From: Flavobacterium sp. ACAM 123
GTDB lineage: Bacteria > Bacteroidota > Bacteroidia > Flavobacteriales > Flavobacteriaceae
Assembly (NCBI RefSeq): GCF_000264055.1
Contig: NZ_AJXL01000009.1
Location: 80 to 59,304 of the forward strand
DNA length: 59,225 bases
Direction: 5' to 3'
The position numbers and the translations under genes are program-made. Numbering within the stretch: the stretch's first letter is position 1; the number at the start of each line of letters is the position of its first letter. Below, in pieces: positions 1 to 8,439 of the stretch. Under the pieces are notes generated by a model, which made no database searches, was not told the DNA's origin, and worked only from the letters and a program-made list of their open reading frames with translations.

Positions 1-2
1 TA

Positions 3-179
3 TATATAGTCAAATTTAGTTATCGATATAAATTTAATTATTTCTCTTGTAGCTTGCCTGAGATTGACCAGAAGTCGTTGCCAATAGTAATAGAGCGTAA
101 GAGACAATTGATTTTGATTAAATACTTATATACAATTCATTATCAGCACAATATTAAATTGGTATGTATTATCTTATAA
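3..179 (+). pseudogene. possible C-terminal tail of a gene cut by the left edge
   Basis: The frame starting at base 3 is open to a TAA at 177-179, giving about 58 residues with no start codon inside the window. The middle part, with an IERKRQLILIKYL stretch, reads like a plausible protein tail, but I do not recognise the family. It could equally be chance open sequence, since the stretch is short and AT-rich. It precedes the M14 peptidase gene by 71 bases on the same strand. Confidence 0.2.
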
Positions 180-250
180 AATTGGTATGCCCAAAATGAC
201 GAAAACTTTCTTTGTTTTACAGCGAGTAGTTTTTACAAATACCAATCGAT

Positions 251-1474
251 ATGAGAAGAGCCTATTATCAAATATTTAGCAGCATCATAACTATTGTATT
301 CGTTGCAGGGTGTGCTAGTGTAAAACCAGTACCATTTAAAACGGCTGTAGATACGACCTTAAAGCATATTGATTTTCAAAGCAAGCAAACATACCATTTA
401 GATGATCTCGGAATTTATGCCAGTAATGAATTTGATGGAGCCCGTTTAAATAGTTTTGTTAAAAAGAATGATAGTACGGCTTTGGTTTTAGTACAACCGG
501 AAAATATGCCGATCAACAATAGTCCCTATTATGCTTTTAAAACTTGGTCTGACGCTCCAAGATCATTCTATTTTGAATTTAAATATCCAAAAGGGTTTAA
601 ACATAGGTATATATCAAAGTTAAAGATCAATAACAAATGGACTGTAATCGACTCTTCGTTTGTATTTAAAAAAGATAGCATTATTACTATTAAATTGAAT
701 TTAAGTAAAGCGCCCATTACTGTGGCAGCTCAAGAAATCCAATCATCAATTGATGTAAAAAATTGGTATAGTGAAATTGTAAAAGGTAAAGAAGATTTTG
801 TTAAGGTTAGATCAGCTGGAAAATCTGTTTTAGGGAAGAATTTACCAGTATTAGATCTTTATAGCGGTAGTAAAAAAAATAAAGAGATTATTATATTATT
901 GACGCGCCAACACCCACCTGAGGTCACAGGTTATTATGCATTTCAAAGTTTTTTATCAACTATATTGGCAGATAATGATTTGTCTAAAAGTTTCTTATCT
1001 AAATACAGGGTATTGGCTTTTCCTATTTTAAATCCTGACGGAGTAGATTTAGGGCATTGGCGCCATAATGCAGCTGGTGTCGATTTAAATAGAGATTGGT
1101 CTGTTTATAATCAACCAGAAATTAGACAAATTACAAGATTTATTGAGAGAAATAAAAAAGGAAGAATCATTTTAGGGTTGGATTTCCACTCTACTTGGCA
1201 CGATGTTTTTTATACTAACAAAGCTAGAGAAGGAACTACGCTTCCAGGTTTTATTGATGATTGGTTCGCTTCACTGGAAAGAAATATTCCCAATTATAAA
1301 GTAAATGAAGAATCAGGAAATAGTGCTAAACCTGTTTCCAAAGGATGGTTTTTGCAGGGGCACAATGCAGTGGGGATTACTTATGAGATTGGAGATGCTA
1401 CTCCAAAAGAATCTATTGCGCTTTTCGGCAGAATTTCTGCTGAACAAATGATGACTATTTTAATGACAAAATAA
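251..1474 (+). CDS. secreted M14-family zinc carboxypeptidase-like lipoprotein
   Basis: The protein has 407 residues with a lipoprotein signal peptide (hydrophobic core, then VAGCAS, lipidated Cys near residue 21), so it is likely anchored in an envelope membrane. The C-terminal two thirds carry the M14 (funnelin) zinc peptidase signature: H221-P-P-E224 as the HxxE zinc pair, an NPDG segment, a DLNRDW segment typical of the substrate-carboxylate region, H313 (DFHSTWH) as third zinc ligand and E379 in TYEIGD as the probable catalytic glutamate. The N-terminal ~150 residues look like a beta-rich accessory domain as in other Bacteroidota M14 proteins. It lies 65 bases upstream of the SusC gene on the same strand and probably belongs to the same peptide-use locus. 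The family assignment rests on motifs; whether it is a carboxypeptidase or an amidohydrolase is unknown. Confidence 0.85.
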   Translation: MRRAYYQIFSSIITIVFVAGCASVKPVPFKTAVDTTLKHIDFQSKQTYHLDDLGIYASNEFDGARLNSFVKKNDSTALVLVQPENMPINNSPYYAFKTWSDAPRSFYFEFKYPKGFKHRYISKLKINNKWTVIDSSFVFKKDSIITIKLNLSKAPITVAAQEIQSSIDVKNWYSEIVKGKEDFVKVRSAGKSVLGKNLPVLDLYSGSKKNKEIIILLTRQHPPEVTGYYAFQSFLSTILADNDLSKSFLSKYRVLAFPILNPDGVDLGHWRHNAAGVDLNRDWSVYNQPEIRQITRFIERNKKGRIILGLDFHSTWHDVFYTNKAREGTTLPGFIDDWFASLERNIPNYKVNEESGNSAKPVSKGWFLQGHNAVGITYEIGDATPKESIALFGRISAEQMMTILMTK

Positions 1475-1539
1475 ATATTAACCAAAACCAAATTACTAAC
1501 CAAACTCAATTAACATGAATTAAAAAACTATTTTTATGT

Positions 1540-4500
1540 ATGCTGACTATGCTTCTTTCGAGTAGTTATATGTTAGCGCAGCGCTCGGTAAGCGGTATCG
1601 TAAGCGACCGTACCGGACCGTTGCCTGGAGCCAGTGTGGCCATAAAAGGTAGCTCTTTGGGAGTTACAACAGATCTTGACGGGAAATTCTCTCTGAATGT
1701 CCCTGATAATAAAACTATTTTATCTATTAGCTACATGGGGTATACAACTGTTCAGGTAGCTGTAGGTGATAAATCTACATTCAAAATTACTTTACAAGAG
1801 GATTCACAAGCGCTACAGGAGGTTGTAGTAAACGTATTAGGAATCAAAGGAAAGAGAGATAACCTAGCGTCCACTTATTCAGTTATAGATACAAAAACTG
1901 TATTAGATTCTAAAGAACCAACATTCATTAATAGTTTAGCTGGAAAAGCCTCTGGGGTATCCATTACGGGTTCAAGTGGGGATCCAGGAGCGGGTTCTAA
2001 CATTCAGATTAGGGGAGTAAGTTCTATTAATGGTAGTGCACCGTTAATCGTGGTGGATGGTATACCTCTTAATAATAGTAATCTTGAAGGTCTAGCAAGT
2101 GCTTCTGATGGAGGAGTTTCACAGCAGTCTAGGTTGAACGATATCAATCCAGATGACATTGCAACTATTCAGGTCTTTAAAGGTGCTTCAGCAGGATCTT
2201 TGTATGGATCGCAAGCTTTAGGTGGTGTAATTGTTATTACAACGAAAAGAGGAAAAGCGGGTAAATTAAAGGCATCAGTAAGCTCTTCTGTTTCTATTGA
2301 TCAAATCAATAGAAGACATGAGTTACAAACTAATTATGGTCAAGGTGGGAATGGTATTTATAGCCCGACTGCTGCAAACTCGTGGGGAGATAAAATAGCA
2401 GACAGAACCGGTGGAGCGGATGCAGTAAACACATCAGGAAGATATTTTGAAGCTGCGGATGGGAGTTTATATTATCCTATAATTACTAAAAATTCTAAAG
2501 AGGTATTTCGTGACAGTAATTTTGATCAGATTTTTCAAAATGGTTTAGCTCAGGAAACAAGACTCAACTTGTCAGGAGGAACTGACAAAGCAACGTTTTA
2601 TTTTAGTGCTTCACACCTTGGTCAAGAAGGGATAATCAAACAAAGTAACTATTTCAAAAACACCTTTACATTAGGAAATACGTATAAATTTAATGATTGG
2701 CTAGATGCTTCAGCTAAAGTTTCTTATATAGCAAGTTCTTCAAATAGAATACAGCAAGGATCAAATACGGCAGGTATTTACTTAGGTTTGTTAAGGAATC
2801 CTGCTGATTTTGACATAAGTGATTATACAGGTACTTATTTTGACGCTCAGGGAAATCCAACACCAATGAGACATAGAAGTTATAGAAGATATTTAGGAGA
2901 TACTGCAAATCCTACTTATAATAATCCTCTATGGACTATTAATGAGCAAACTAGCCTTACAGAAGTTAATCGTGTATTAGGGTCCTTAAATTTTAATATT
3001 AAAGCGACTTCTTGGTTAAACTTTATAGCAAGAGGGGGATTAGATACTTTTAATGATGATAGAACTTATTTTTTCCCGATGTTTTCAGGGGATGGTGCCA
3101 ATACTGGAAGGTACCAGAATGAAATCTATAAAAACACAGAGATTTCTGCAGAATTAATTTCGATTATGAATTTTAACATATCAAAAGACCTTTCGGCAAA
3201 TGTAACGGTAGGTAGTGCCATTACAGATAAAGCTAGAAAGCAAATATATGTAGAAGCAATTGATTTTCTTTTCAATAGTAGACTTCAAAATCCATCTGTT
3301 GCCTCTAACGTAGACGAACGAGAAAGCAATAGAAGAATAAGAAACGCTCGTTTTTACGGTCAGTCTAGTTTTGACTATAAAGATTTATTAAATTTAAATC
3401 TTGGTCTTACTTATGAAGATGCGTCTTCCAGTATTAATTCAATAATTTATCCCAGTATAGAGATAGGCTTGAAATGGCATCAATTACTTAAATTAGAAAA
3501 TGATGATTTGCTTTCTTTTGCAAAACTTAGATTGACATATGGTGAAGTTGGATTAGCACCTGAGCCACATGGTTTTGAAACAGGGTATGAAAGTGCAACG
3601 TATTCGGGGTATTCAGACGGGATATCTTTACCTGCCTTTGGTGGTGGCTTTAGACTGAATGATGATCAAGGAAATCCAAATTTGGATTTTGAGAAAAAGA
3701 AAGAATATGAAGCAGGTCTAGATTTTAGATTTTTTAGAGACCGATTGAAGCTTTCTGGGACCTATTACTTTAACGAAACTCGCGATATGTTACTTCCTGT
3801 TGCGTTGAATCCATCATCTGGGTTTGATACTTTTTTAGGAAATGTAGCAGCACTTCAAAATAAAGGGTTTGAAGTAGAGTACGATTACAGCTTTATTAAA
3901 AAACAGAATTTTTCAGCAAGTATTTACGGTAATTTTTCACAAAATAGAAGTGAGATAACAGATTTAGCGGGGGTAGCTTCGGTAAACTTTACACCGGGTT
4001 CATCTATAAAATCCAGTGCTGTTGTAGGACAACCTATAAGCGTATTATTAGGGAGCGCGGCGATGAGAAATGATGATGGTACTTTCGATCTCGATGCTAA
4101 CGGGTTTCCTCAATTAGACACAACTGGTGATAAAGTTATTGGAGATCCAAATCCGGATTGGACAGGAGCTGTAGGAATGAGACTTAATTACAAAGACTTC
4201 TCGTTAAATGTTTTATTTGATACTAGTCAGGGTAATGACATTGCTGAACGTACAAGATATGTTCTTTACGGTTTTGGTACGCATGGTGATGTTGGTAATG
4301 AAGTAACGCTAACTCAGGATTTAAAAAACTATAGAGGAGCTGTTATTCCTGCTGGTTCTTCCGTTAGAGGAAATATTGCAGATTACGGCGCAGGTCCTAT
4401 ATTATTAGACGAAAATTGGTATACTACACTTGGAGGAGGATTTGGAGGTTCTGTAATTAATGAATTTGCCATAGCAGATGGAAGTTGGACTCGTTTGAGA

Positions 4501-4722
4501 GAGCTAGGTTTAAGCTATAATTTGAAAGGAAATTTACTTAAAAAAACGGGTTTAGAATCCGTTAACTTTTCTGCTACTGGAAGAAACTTGTTTTTATGGA
4601 CAAAAATTAAAGGAATTGATCCTGATGTTAACCAATTTGGTACTGGCGTAGGAAAAGGGATAGATTATTTTACAAATCCAAGCTCAAAATCTTTCGTTTT
4701 TGGAATTACTATTAACTATTAA
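1540..4722 (+). CDS. SusC/RagA family TonB-linked outer membrane protein (start region frameshifted)
   Basis: A TonB-dependent outer-membrane transporter of 1060 residues. The domain order is a short signal peptide, a CarboxypepD_reg-like beta domain (about residues 17-95, with PLPGASVAIKG), a plug domain holding the SusC signature (IQIRGVSSINGSAPLIVVDG), and a beta-barrel ending in a terminal aromatic residue. It pairs with the SusD-like gene that follows. The chosen ATG at 1540 gives a signal peptide without basic residues. Upstream, an ATG at 1515 followed by codons for IKKLFLC is out of frame by one base: ATG-A-ATT instead of ATG-ATT. One extra A therefore separates the natural start from the gene. 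If the base is real, export of the protein is doubtful; if it is a sequencing error, the true start is 1515. Confidence 0.93.
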   Translation: MLTMLLSSSYMLAQRSVSGIVSDRTGPLPGASVAIKGSSLGVTTDLDGKFSLNVPDNKTILSISYMGYTTVQVAVGDKSTFKITLQEDSQALQEVVVNVLGIKGKRDNLASTYSVIDTKTVLDSKEPTFINSLAGKASGVSITGSSGDPGAGSNIQIRGVSSINGSAPLIVVDGIPLNNSNLEGLASASDGGVSQQSRLNDINPDDIATIQVFKGASAGSLYGSQALGGVIVITTKRGKAGKLKASVSSSVSIDQINRRHELQTNYGQGGNGIYSPTAANSWGDKIADRTGGADAVNTSGRYFEAADGSLYYPIITKNSKEVFRDSNFDQIFQNGLAQETRLNLSGGTDKATFYFSASHLGQEGIIKQSNYFKNTFTLGNTYKFNDWLDASAKVSYIASSSNRIQQGSNTAGIYLGLLRNPADFDISDYTGTYFDAQGNPTPMRHRSYRRYLGDTANPTYNNPLWTINEQTSLTEVNRVLGSLNFNIKATSWLNFIARGGLDTFNDDRTYFFPMFSGDGANTGRYQNEIYKNTEISAELISIMNFNISKDLSANVTVGSAITDKARKQIYVEAIDFLFNSRLQNPSVASNVDERESNRRIRNARFYGQSSFDYKDLLNLNLGLTYEDASSSINSIIYPSIEIGLKWHQLLKLENDDLLSFAKLRLTYGEVGLAPEPHGFETGYESATYSGYSDGISLPAFGGGFRLNDDQGNPNLDFEKKKEYEAGLDFRFFRDRLKLSGTYYFNETRDMLLPVALNPSSGFDTFLGNVAALQNKGFEVEYDYSFIKKQNFSASIYGNFSQNRSEITDLAGVASVNFTPGSSIKSSAVVGQPISVLLGSAAMRNDDGTFDLDANGFPQLDTTGDKVIGDPNPDWTGAVGMRLNYKDFSLNVLFDTSQGNDIAERTRYVLYGFGTHGDVGNEVTLTQDLKNYRGAVIPAGSSVRGNIADYGAGPILLDENWYTTLGGGFGGSVINEFAIADGSWTRLRELGLSYNLKGNLLKKTGLESVNFSATGRNLFLWTKIKGIDPDVNQFGTGVGKGIDYFTNPSSKSFVFGITINY

Positions 4723-4737
4723 AAAAGAGTAAGATAG

Positions 4738-6132
4738 AAAAAACATTTTAAAACAATTATATATACCGCACTACTATTTTCTTTTTTAAGTTGCGATAGC
4801 TACTTAGATATTAATGAGGATCCTAATGTATCTACAGACGTGCCGCCAGAGTTAGTGTTAAAAAGTATGGAGTTAGCTAATGTCCAAATTCAATCAGGTC
4901 ATTTAATGCGTATTTCTCAATTTTGGACAGGTCAAATGAAAGGAGTTTTTAATTTATATGGGCGAATTAATGATTATATTATTTCACCTGAAGATTCGAA
5001 TGATATGTGGGCCTTTATGTATCATGGAATCATGACACAAAATGACATAATACAGTCCAAGTCAGAAGATAATTTGGTAAAGGGAATAGCTAATATTATT
5101 GAAGCGCATGGAATTGGGAGTATGGCTTCAATGTTTGGAGATGTACCCTATTCAAAAGTGGGAGTGGAAGCAAAAAGTGCGTTTGATAGTCAAGCTGACG
5201 TTTATAAAGCTGCACAAATATTACTTAATGATGCAATTACGCAACTAAGCACTGTTCCATCTGGCAGAAGATACACCAATGATATCTTGTTAGGAGGGAA
5301 TCCAACGGCTTGGATTCAAGTTGCAAATACTTTAAAAGCTAGATATTTTTTAATGACTAGGGAATACCCAGAAGCTTATAATAGTGCACTTTTAGGAGTT
5401 AAGTCAAATAGTAATTCATTAAAGTATGCTGCAGCTTATAGCGCATATGGAACAACAAATGAAAATAGTAACTTATATTTTCTTATTTTATCTGGGAGTA
5501 GGTCTGGTGACCTTACCTCAACTGGTTCTTTTATTCAAAATTTATTAAGTAATACCAATTCACTTTCTAGAAACAATGCCAAAACGAATGAAAGTAGAAG
5601 ACGTGATTTTTTAATTTTGGATCAAGCGGGTATTAAAACCAATAGATTGAGTGCTCAAAAGGCAATGATGCCTCTGGTTACTTTTGAAGAAAACATGTTG
5701 ATTTTAGCAGAAGCAGGATTTAGAACGACTGGATTTAATGAAGGTCTTACGCGATTAAATGCTTTACGTGCCCATTTAGCAACTGGAATGTCGTTTGCAG
5801 GAGATCCGTTACTTCCTATTCTTTATGCGAACTATTTGTCTACTGATTTTGCTGCTGGAGGCATTGAAAATACTGGAGGTATTAATGCAAATAGAGCTTT
5901 ACTGAGAGAAATTATGGAAGAAAAATATGTGTCTAGTTTTGGAACATTGCTTCCTTTTGATGACTTTAGAAGAATTCGTACTACTGATAATGATATAGCA
6001 CTACCTATTCCTATTAATGCAGGTACTGCTTATCCTGAAAGGTTTTTAATCGCTCAAGATGAAATTAATGGAAATAATTTTGCACCATCACCAATACCTG
6101 GTTTATTTGTTAAAACAGCAGTGAATCAATAA
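4738..6132 (+). CDS. SusD/RagB family nutrient-binding lipoprotein (start codon disrupted)
   Basis: A surface substrate-binding lipoprotein partner of the SusC protein just upstream. The frame open from 4738 encodes a lipoprotein signal peptide (KHFKTIIYTALLFSFLSC) with a lipobox Cys, then the SusD-like start DSYLDINEDPN and a helical TPR-like body of about 440 residues; the tail FDDFRRIRTTD and LPIPINA is typical of the family. There is no ATG in frame before the lipobox: the bases before AAA-AAA-CAT read AT-A-G, so one extra A appears to split the start codon. The GTG at 4840 lies after the signal peptide and is an unlikely start. A hairpin with a T-run follows the stop. The chemical specificity cannot be read from the sequence, but the neighbouring peptidases suggest peptides. 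Confidence 0.85.
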   Translation, partial: KKHFKTIIYTALLFSFLSCDSYLDINEDPNVSTDVPPELVLKSMELANVQIQSGHLMRISQFWTGQMKGVFNLYGRINDYIISPEDSNDMWAFMYHGIMTQNDIIQSKSEDNLVKGIANIIEAHGIGSMASMFGDVPYSKVGVEAKSAFDSQADVYKAAQILLNDAITQLSTVPSGRRYTNDILLGGNPTAWIQVANTLKARYFLMTREYPEAYNSALLGVKSNSNSLKYAAAYSAYGTTNENSNLYFLILSGSRSGDLTSTGSFIQNLLSNTNSLSRNNAKTNESRRRDFLILDQAGIKTNRLSAQKAMMPLVTFEENMLILAEAGFRTTGFNEGLTRLNALRAHLATGMSFAGDPLLPILYANYLSTDFAAGGIENTGGINANRALLREIMEEKYVSSFGTLLPFDDFRRIRTTDNDIALPIPINAGTAYPERFLIAQDEINGNNFAPSPIPGLFVKTAVNQ

Positions 6133-6153
6133 TAACTAAGTTTTTTTATACTA

Positions 6154-6190
6154 GAGGTTGTTTAATTATTTAGTAAACAACCTCTTTTTA
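6154..6190 (+). terminator. rho-independent terminator after the SusC/SusD pair
   Basis: An 11-bp stem (GAGGTTGTTTA at 6154-6164 pairing with TAAACAACCTC at 6174-6184) is followed by a run of T. It lies 22 bases after the SusD stop codon and separates the import pair from the M20 peptidase gene. Confidence 0.85.
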
Positions 6191-6823
6191 ATTTAAAATT
6201 AATTCAACTATTAAATGCTAATTCCTGATCATTGATTAATTGGTATCAGTAATACACTACTACATAATCACAATTTAAAGTTTTCCTAGCTAGGATTCTC
6301 TGTTAATTGAATACTGTAACTTACGCATTAAATGTAATTGTAGAATAATTTGAGTGACTATAGCTGACATTGTATTATAGAAATTAATTTATATCAAACC
6401 TACTTGTGTTTTCGTCCGACCGGAGTTTGAGTACTAGGTTCATGGAAATAGTCCATGCTTATTTTTCGACTTAACAGGAATGTAGTACAATGCAGTTGGA
6501 CTATGTTGAATCTACAATCAGTATTGTTTTTTTAAAGATGGGCTAGTGCAACACTATAATTTAGTGCCCTTTTAAATAGTACTATTTCAAAATGAGATTA
6601 ACCTTTAACGTAGCTAATCGTTTTTGCTACAATATAATATGGTAATTTGTGTGCGTTAATTTAGAGCGCAGCTAAGTCACTTAGAATTATTTAAAAAGTG
6701 TATTTGAACTTATGTCCACACAAGTAATGGTAAATTCTTGAATAACTGGTTTCTAAAGAGTACTATAAATTCAATTGTGAATTCATTAATCAATAACAAG
6801 ACGTAATAAATAAAAAAGAACCT
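6191..6823. other. 633-base non-coding stretch before the M20 peptidase gene
   Basis: No open frame of useful length is seen on either strand. The stretch is AT-rich and contains only small palindromes (for example CCTAGCTAGG near 6285). It probably holds the promoter of the M20 peptidase gene; I found no convincing -33/-7 pair. Confidence 0.4.
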
Positions 6824-8131
6824 ATGAGAACTAGTAAAATAATTGTGTTGTTTCTAATTATGGCCGCATCAGGTCATATTCAAGCCCAAAAGTTAACAGA
6901 AATTGAAAAAGAAGTTATTGCGATCATTGATAAAAATAATGATTATGCCATAAGTCTACTTGAGAAAGTGGTCAATATTAACAGTGGATCTTTAAATGTA
7001 AAAGGCGTTAAAAAAGTAGGGGATGTTTTTGCTACTGAGTTTGAGTCTATCGGATTTAAATCGCGTTGGATTGATATGCCAGCAGAACTAAATAGAGCAG
7101 GACATTTATTTTGCGAATTAAATACGGGCCAAGTCGATGGGAAAAAATTATTATTAATAGGCCATTTAGATACCGTTTTTGAAGAAGATAGCCCTTTTCA
7201 GGAATATAAAAGAGATGGAGATAGGGTGTCTGGTCCTGGTGTTGATGACATGAAAGGGGGTGATCTCATTATTTATGCAGCACTAAAAGCACTACAGGAA
7301 GCGGGTGTTTTAAATAATACTCAAATTATTGTTGCCATTACTGGTGATGAGGAAAAAGCCGGATGTCCCATTAGTATAAGTAGAAAAGATTTGGTTGATG
7401 CGGCAAAGCGAAGTGATATTGCTTTAGGCTTTGAGGGAGCAACTGGTTTGAATTATGCTACTGTAGCGAGAAGAAGTTCGGGAGGATGGGTACTAAAAAC
7501 CGAAGGAGTGCAAGCACATTCGTCCGGAATTTTTACGGAAAACGTTGGAGCTGGAGCTATATTTGAGATGTCTCGAATTTTGACTGCCTTTTACAATGAA
7601 CTTCCAGAAGAATACCTCACCTTCAATCCTTCAACAGTTATTGGAGGAACCGCTGTAAATTTTGATGAAATGCAATCCAAAGGGTATGCGTCTGGTAAAG
7701 ACAATATTGTTCCTAGAGAGACAATCGTCCATGGTGATATTAGATGCCTTAGTAAAGAACAAATAGAAGCGACGGTAAATAAGATGAAAGCAATAGTATC
7801 TTCTAATCATTTACCAAAAACGAATGCAACAATAAGCTTTAATTTGAAATACCCTCCAATGAAACCAACACCTGGCAACTATGAAGTTCTAAAAGTTTTA
7901 GATGAAGTTAGTAAGGCGATGGGGCAAGGTGCTGTTGAGGCATATGATCCTGGTAAAAGGGGGGCCGGAGATATTTCTTTTGTTGCTGAATATGTAGACG
8001 GTTTAGATGGACTAGGTACAATGGGCGGAGGATCTCACACACCAAAAGAATATATGGATCTAACCCATTTTAAAGATTTAACAAAAAGGGCTGCGCTTTT
8101 AATTTATAGACTGATCAATACTACGTCATAA
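6824..8131 (+). CDS. secreted M20-family metallopeptidase (carboxypeptidase G2-like)
   Basis: The protein has 435 residues with an N-terminal signal peptide ending near AQ (residues 1-22). The M20 two-zinc site is complete: H114-x-D116 in GHLDT, D141 (first of GVDDMKGG, the bridging metal Asp being in this motif), catalytic E176 and metal ligand E177 in GDEEKAG, and a late H405 in GGSHTP. A dimerisation domain sits between about residues 215 and 330. The carboxypeptidase G2/ArgE/DapE branch removes C-terminal amino acids or deacylates N-acyl amino acids. Periplasmic location plus the neighbouring SusCD and S45 genes fits hydrolysis of imported peptides or N-acyl amino acids. It is preceded by a long leader and may be its own transcription unit. 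Exact substrate is unknown. Confidence 0.9.
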   Translation: MRTSKIIVLFLIMAASGHIQAQKLTEIEKEVIAIIDKNNDYAISLLEKVVNINSGSLNVKGVKKVGDVFATEFESIGFKSRWIDMPAELNRAGHLFCELNTGQVDGKKLLLIGHLDTVFEEDSPFQEYKRDGDRVSGPGVDDMKGGDLIIYAALKALQEAGVLNNTQIIVAITGDEEKAGCPISISRKDLVDAAKRSDIALGFEGATGLNYATVARRSSGGWVLKTEGVQAHSSGIFTENVGAGAIFEMSRILTAFYNELPEEYLTFNPSTVIGGTAVNFDEMQSKGYASGKDNIVPRETIVHGDIRCLSKEQIEATVNKMKAIVSSNHLPKTNATISFNLKYPPMKPTPGNYEVLKVLDEVSKAMGQGAVEAYDPGKRGAGDISFVAEYVDGLDGLGTMGGGSHTPKEYMDLTHFKDLTKRAALLIYRLINTTS

Positions 8132-8439
8132 TCAGACTAAAAGGGTGACAAAACCTCATTAAAAGGGAGGCCCTATTTATCTAAGATAATTAGTGAATTG
8201 GTTTTAGTGAAGCAATAGGAATGTAGAGTTGTTTCTAGTTGTATTAATTTTAAAAAAAAGAGTAGTAGCTGATCAAATGTAAAAGTTTTGTAATGTAGTC
8301 AACTACCATGATAGGTTTTGAAAGCAGCAAATCCACATTTCAGACGGTTTTATTTTTTTAGTCATATTAGTAGAGAATGTAAAAGTAGAATTTAGAAAAA
8401 AATGAAATTTATATAACTTAAAATAATAACATACATACA
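8132..8439. other. 308-base intergenic stretch without a gene
   Basis: AT-rich sequence with no credible open frame. A weak CCTC/GAGG pairing follows the M20 gene near 8153-8172, but without a clear T-run it is not called as a terminator. The promoter of the S45 hydrolase gene is expected here but not identified. Confidence 0.3.

Noticed and set aside
4840..6132. GTG at 4840 as true SusD start
   Set aside because: It would remove the entire lipoprotein signal peptide that is encoded in frame directly upstream.
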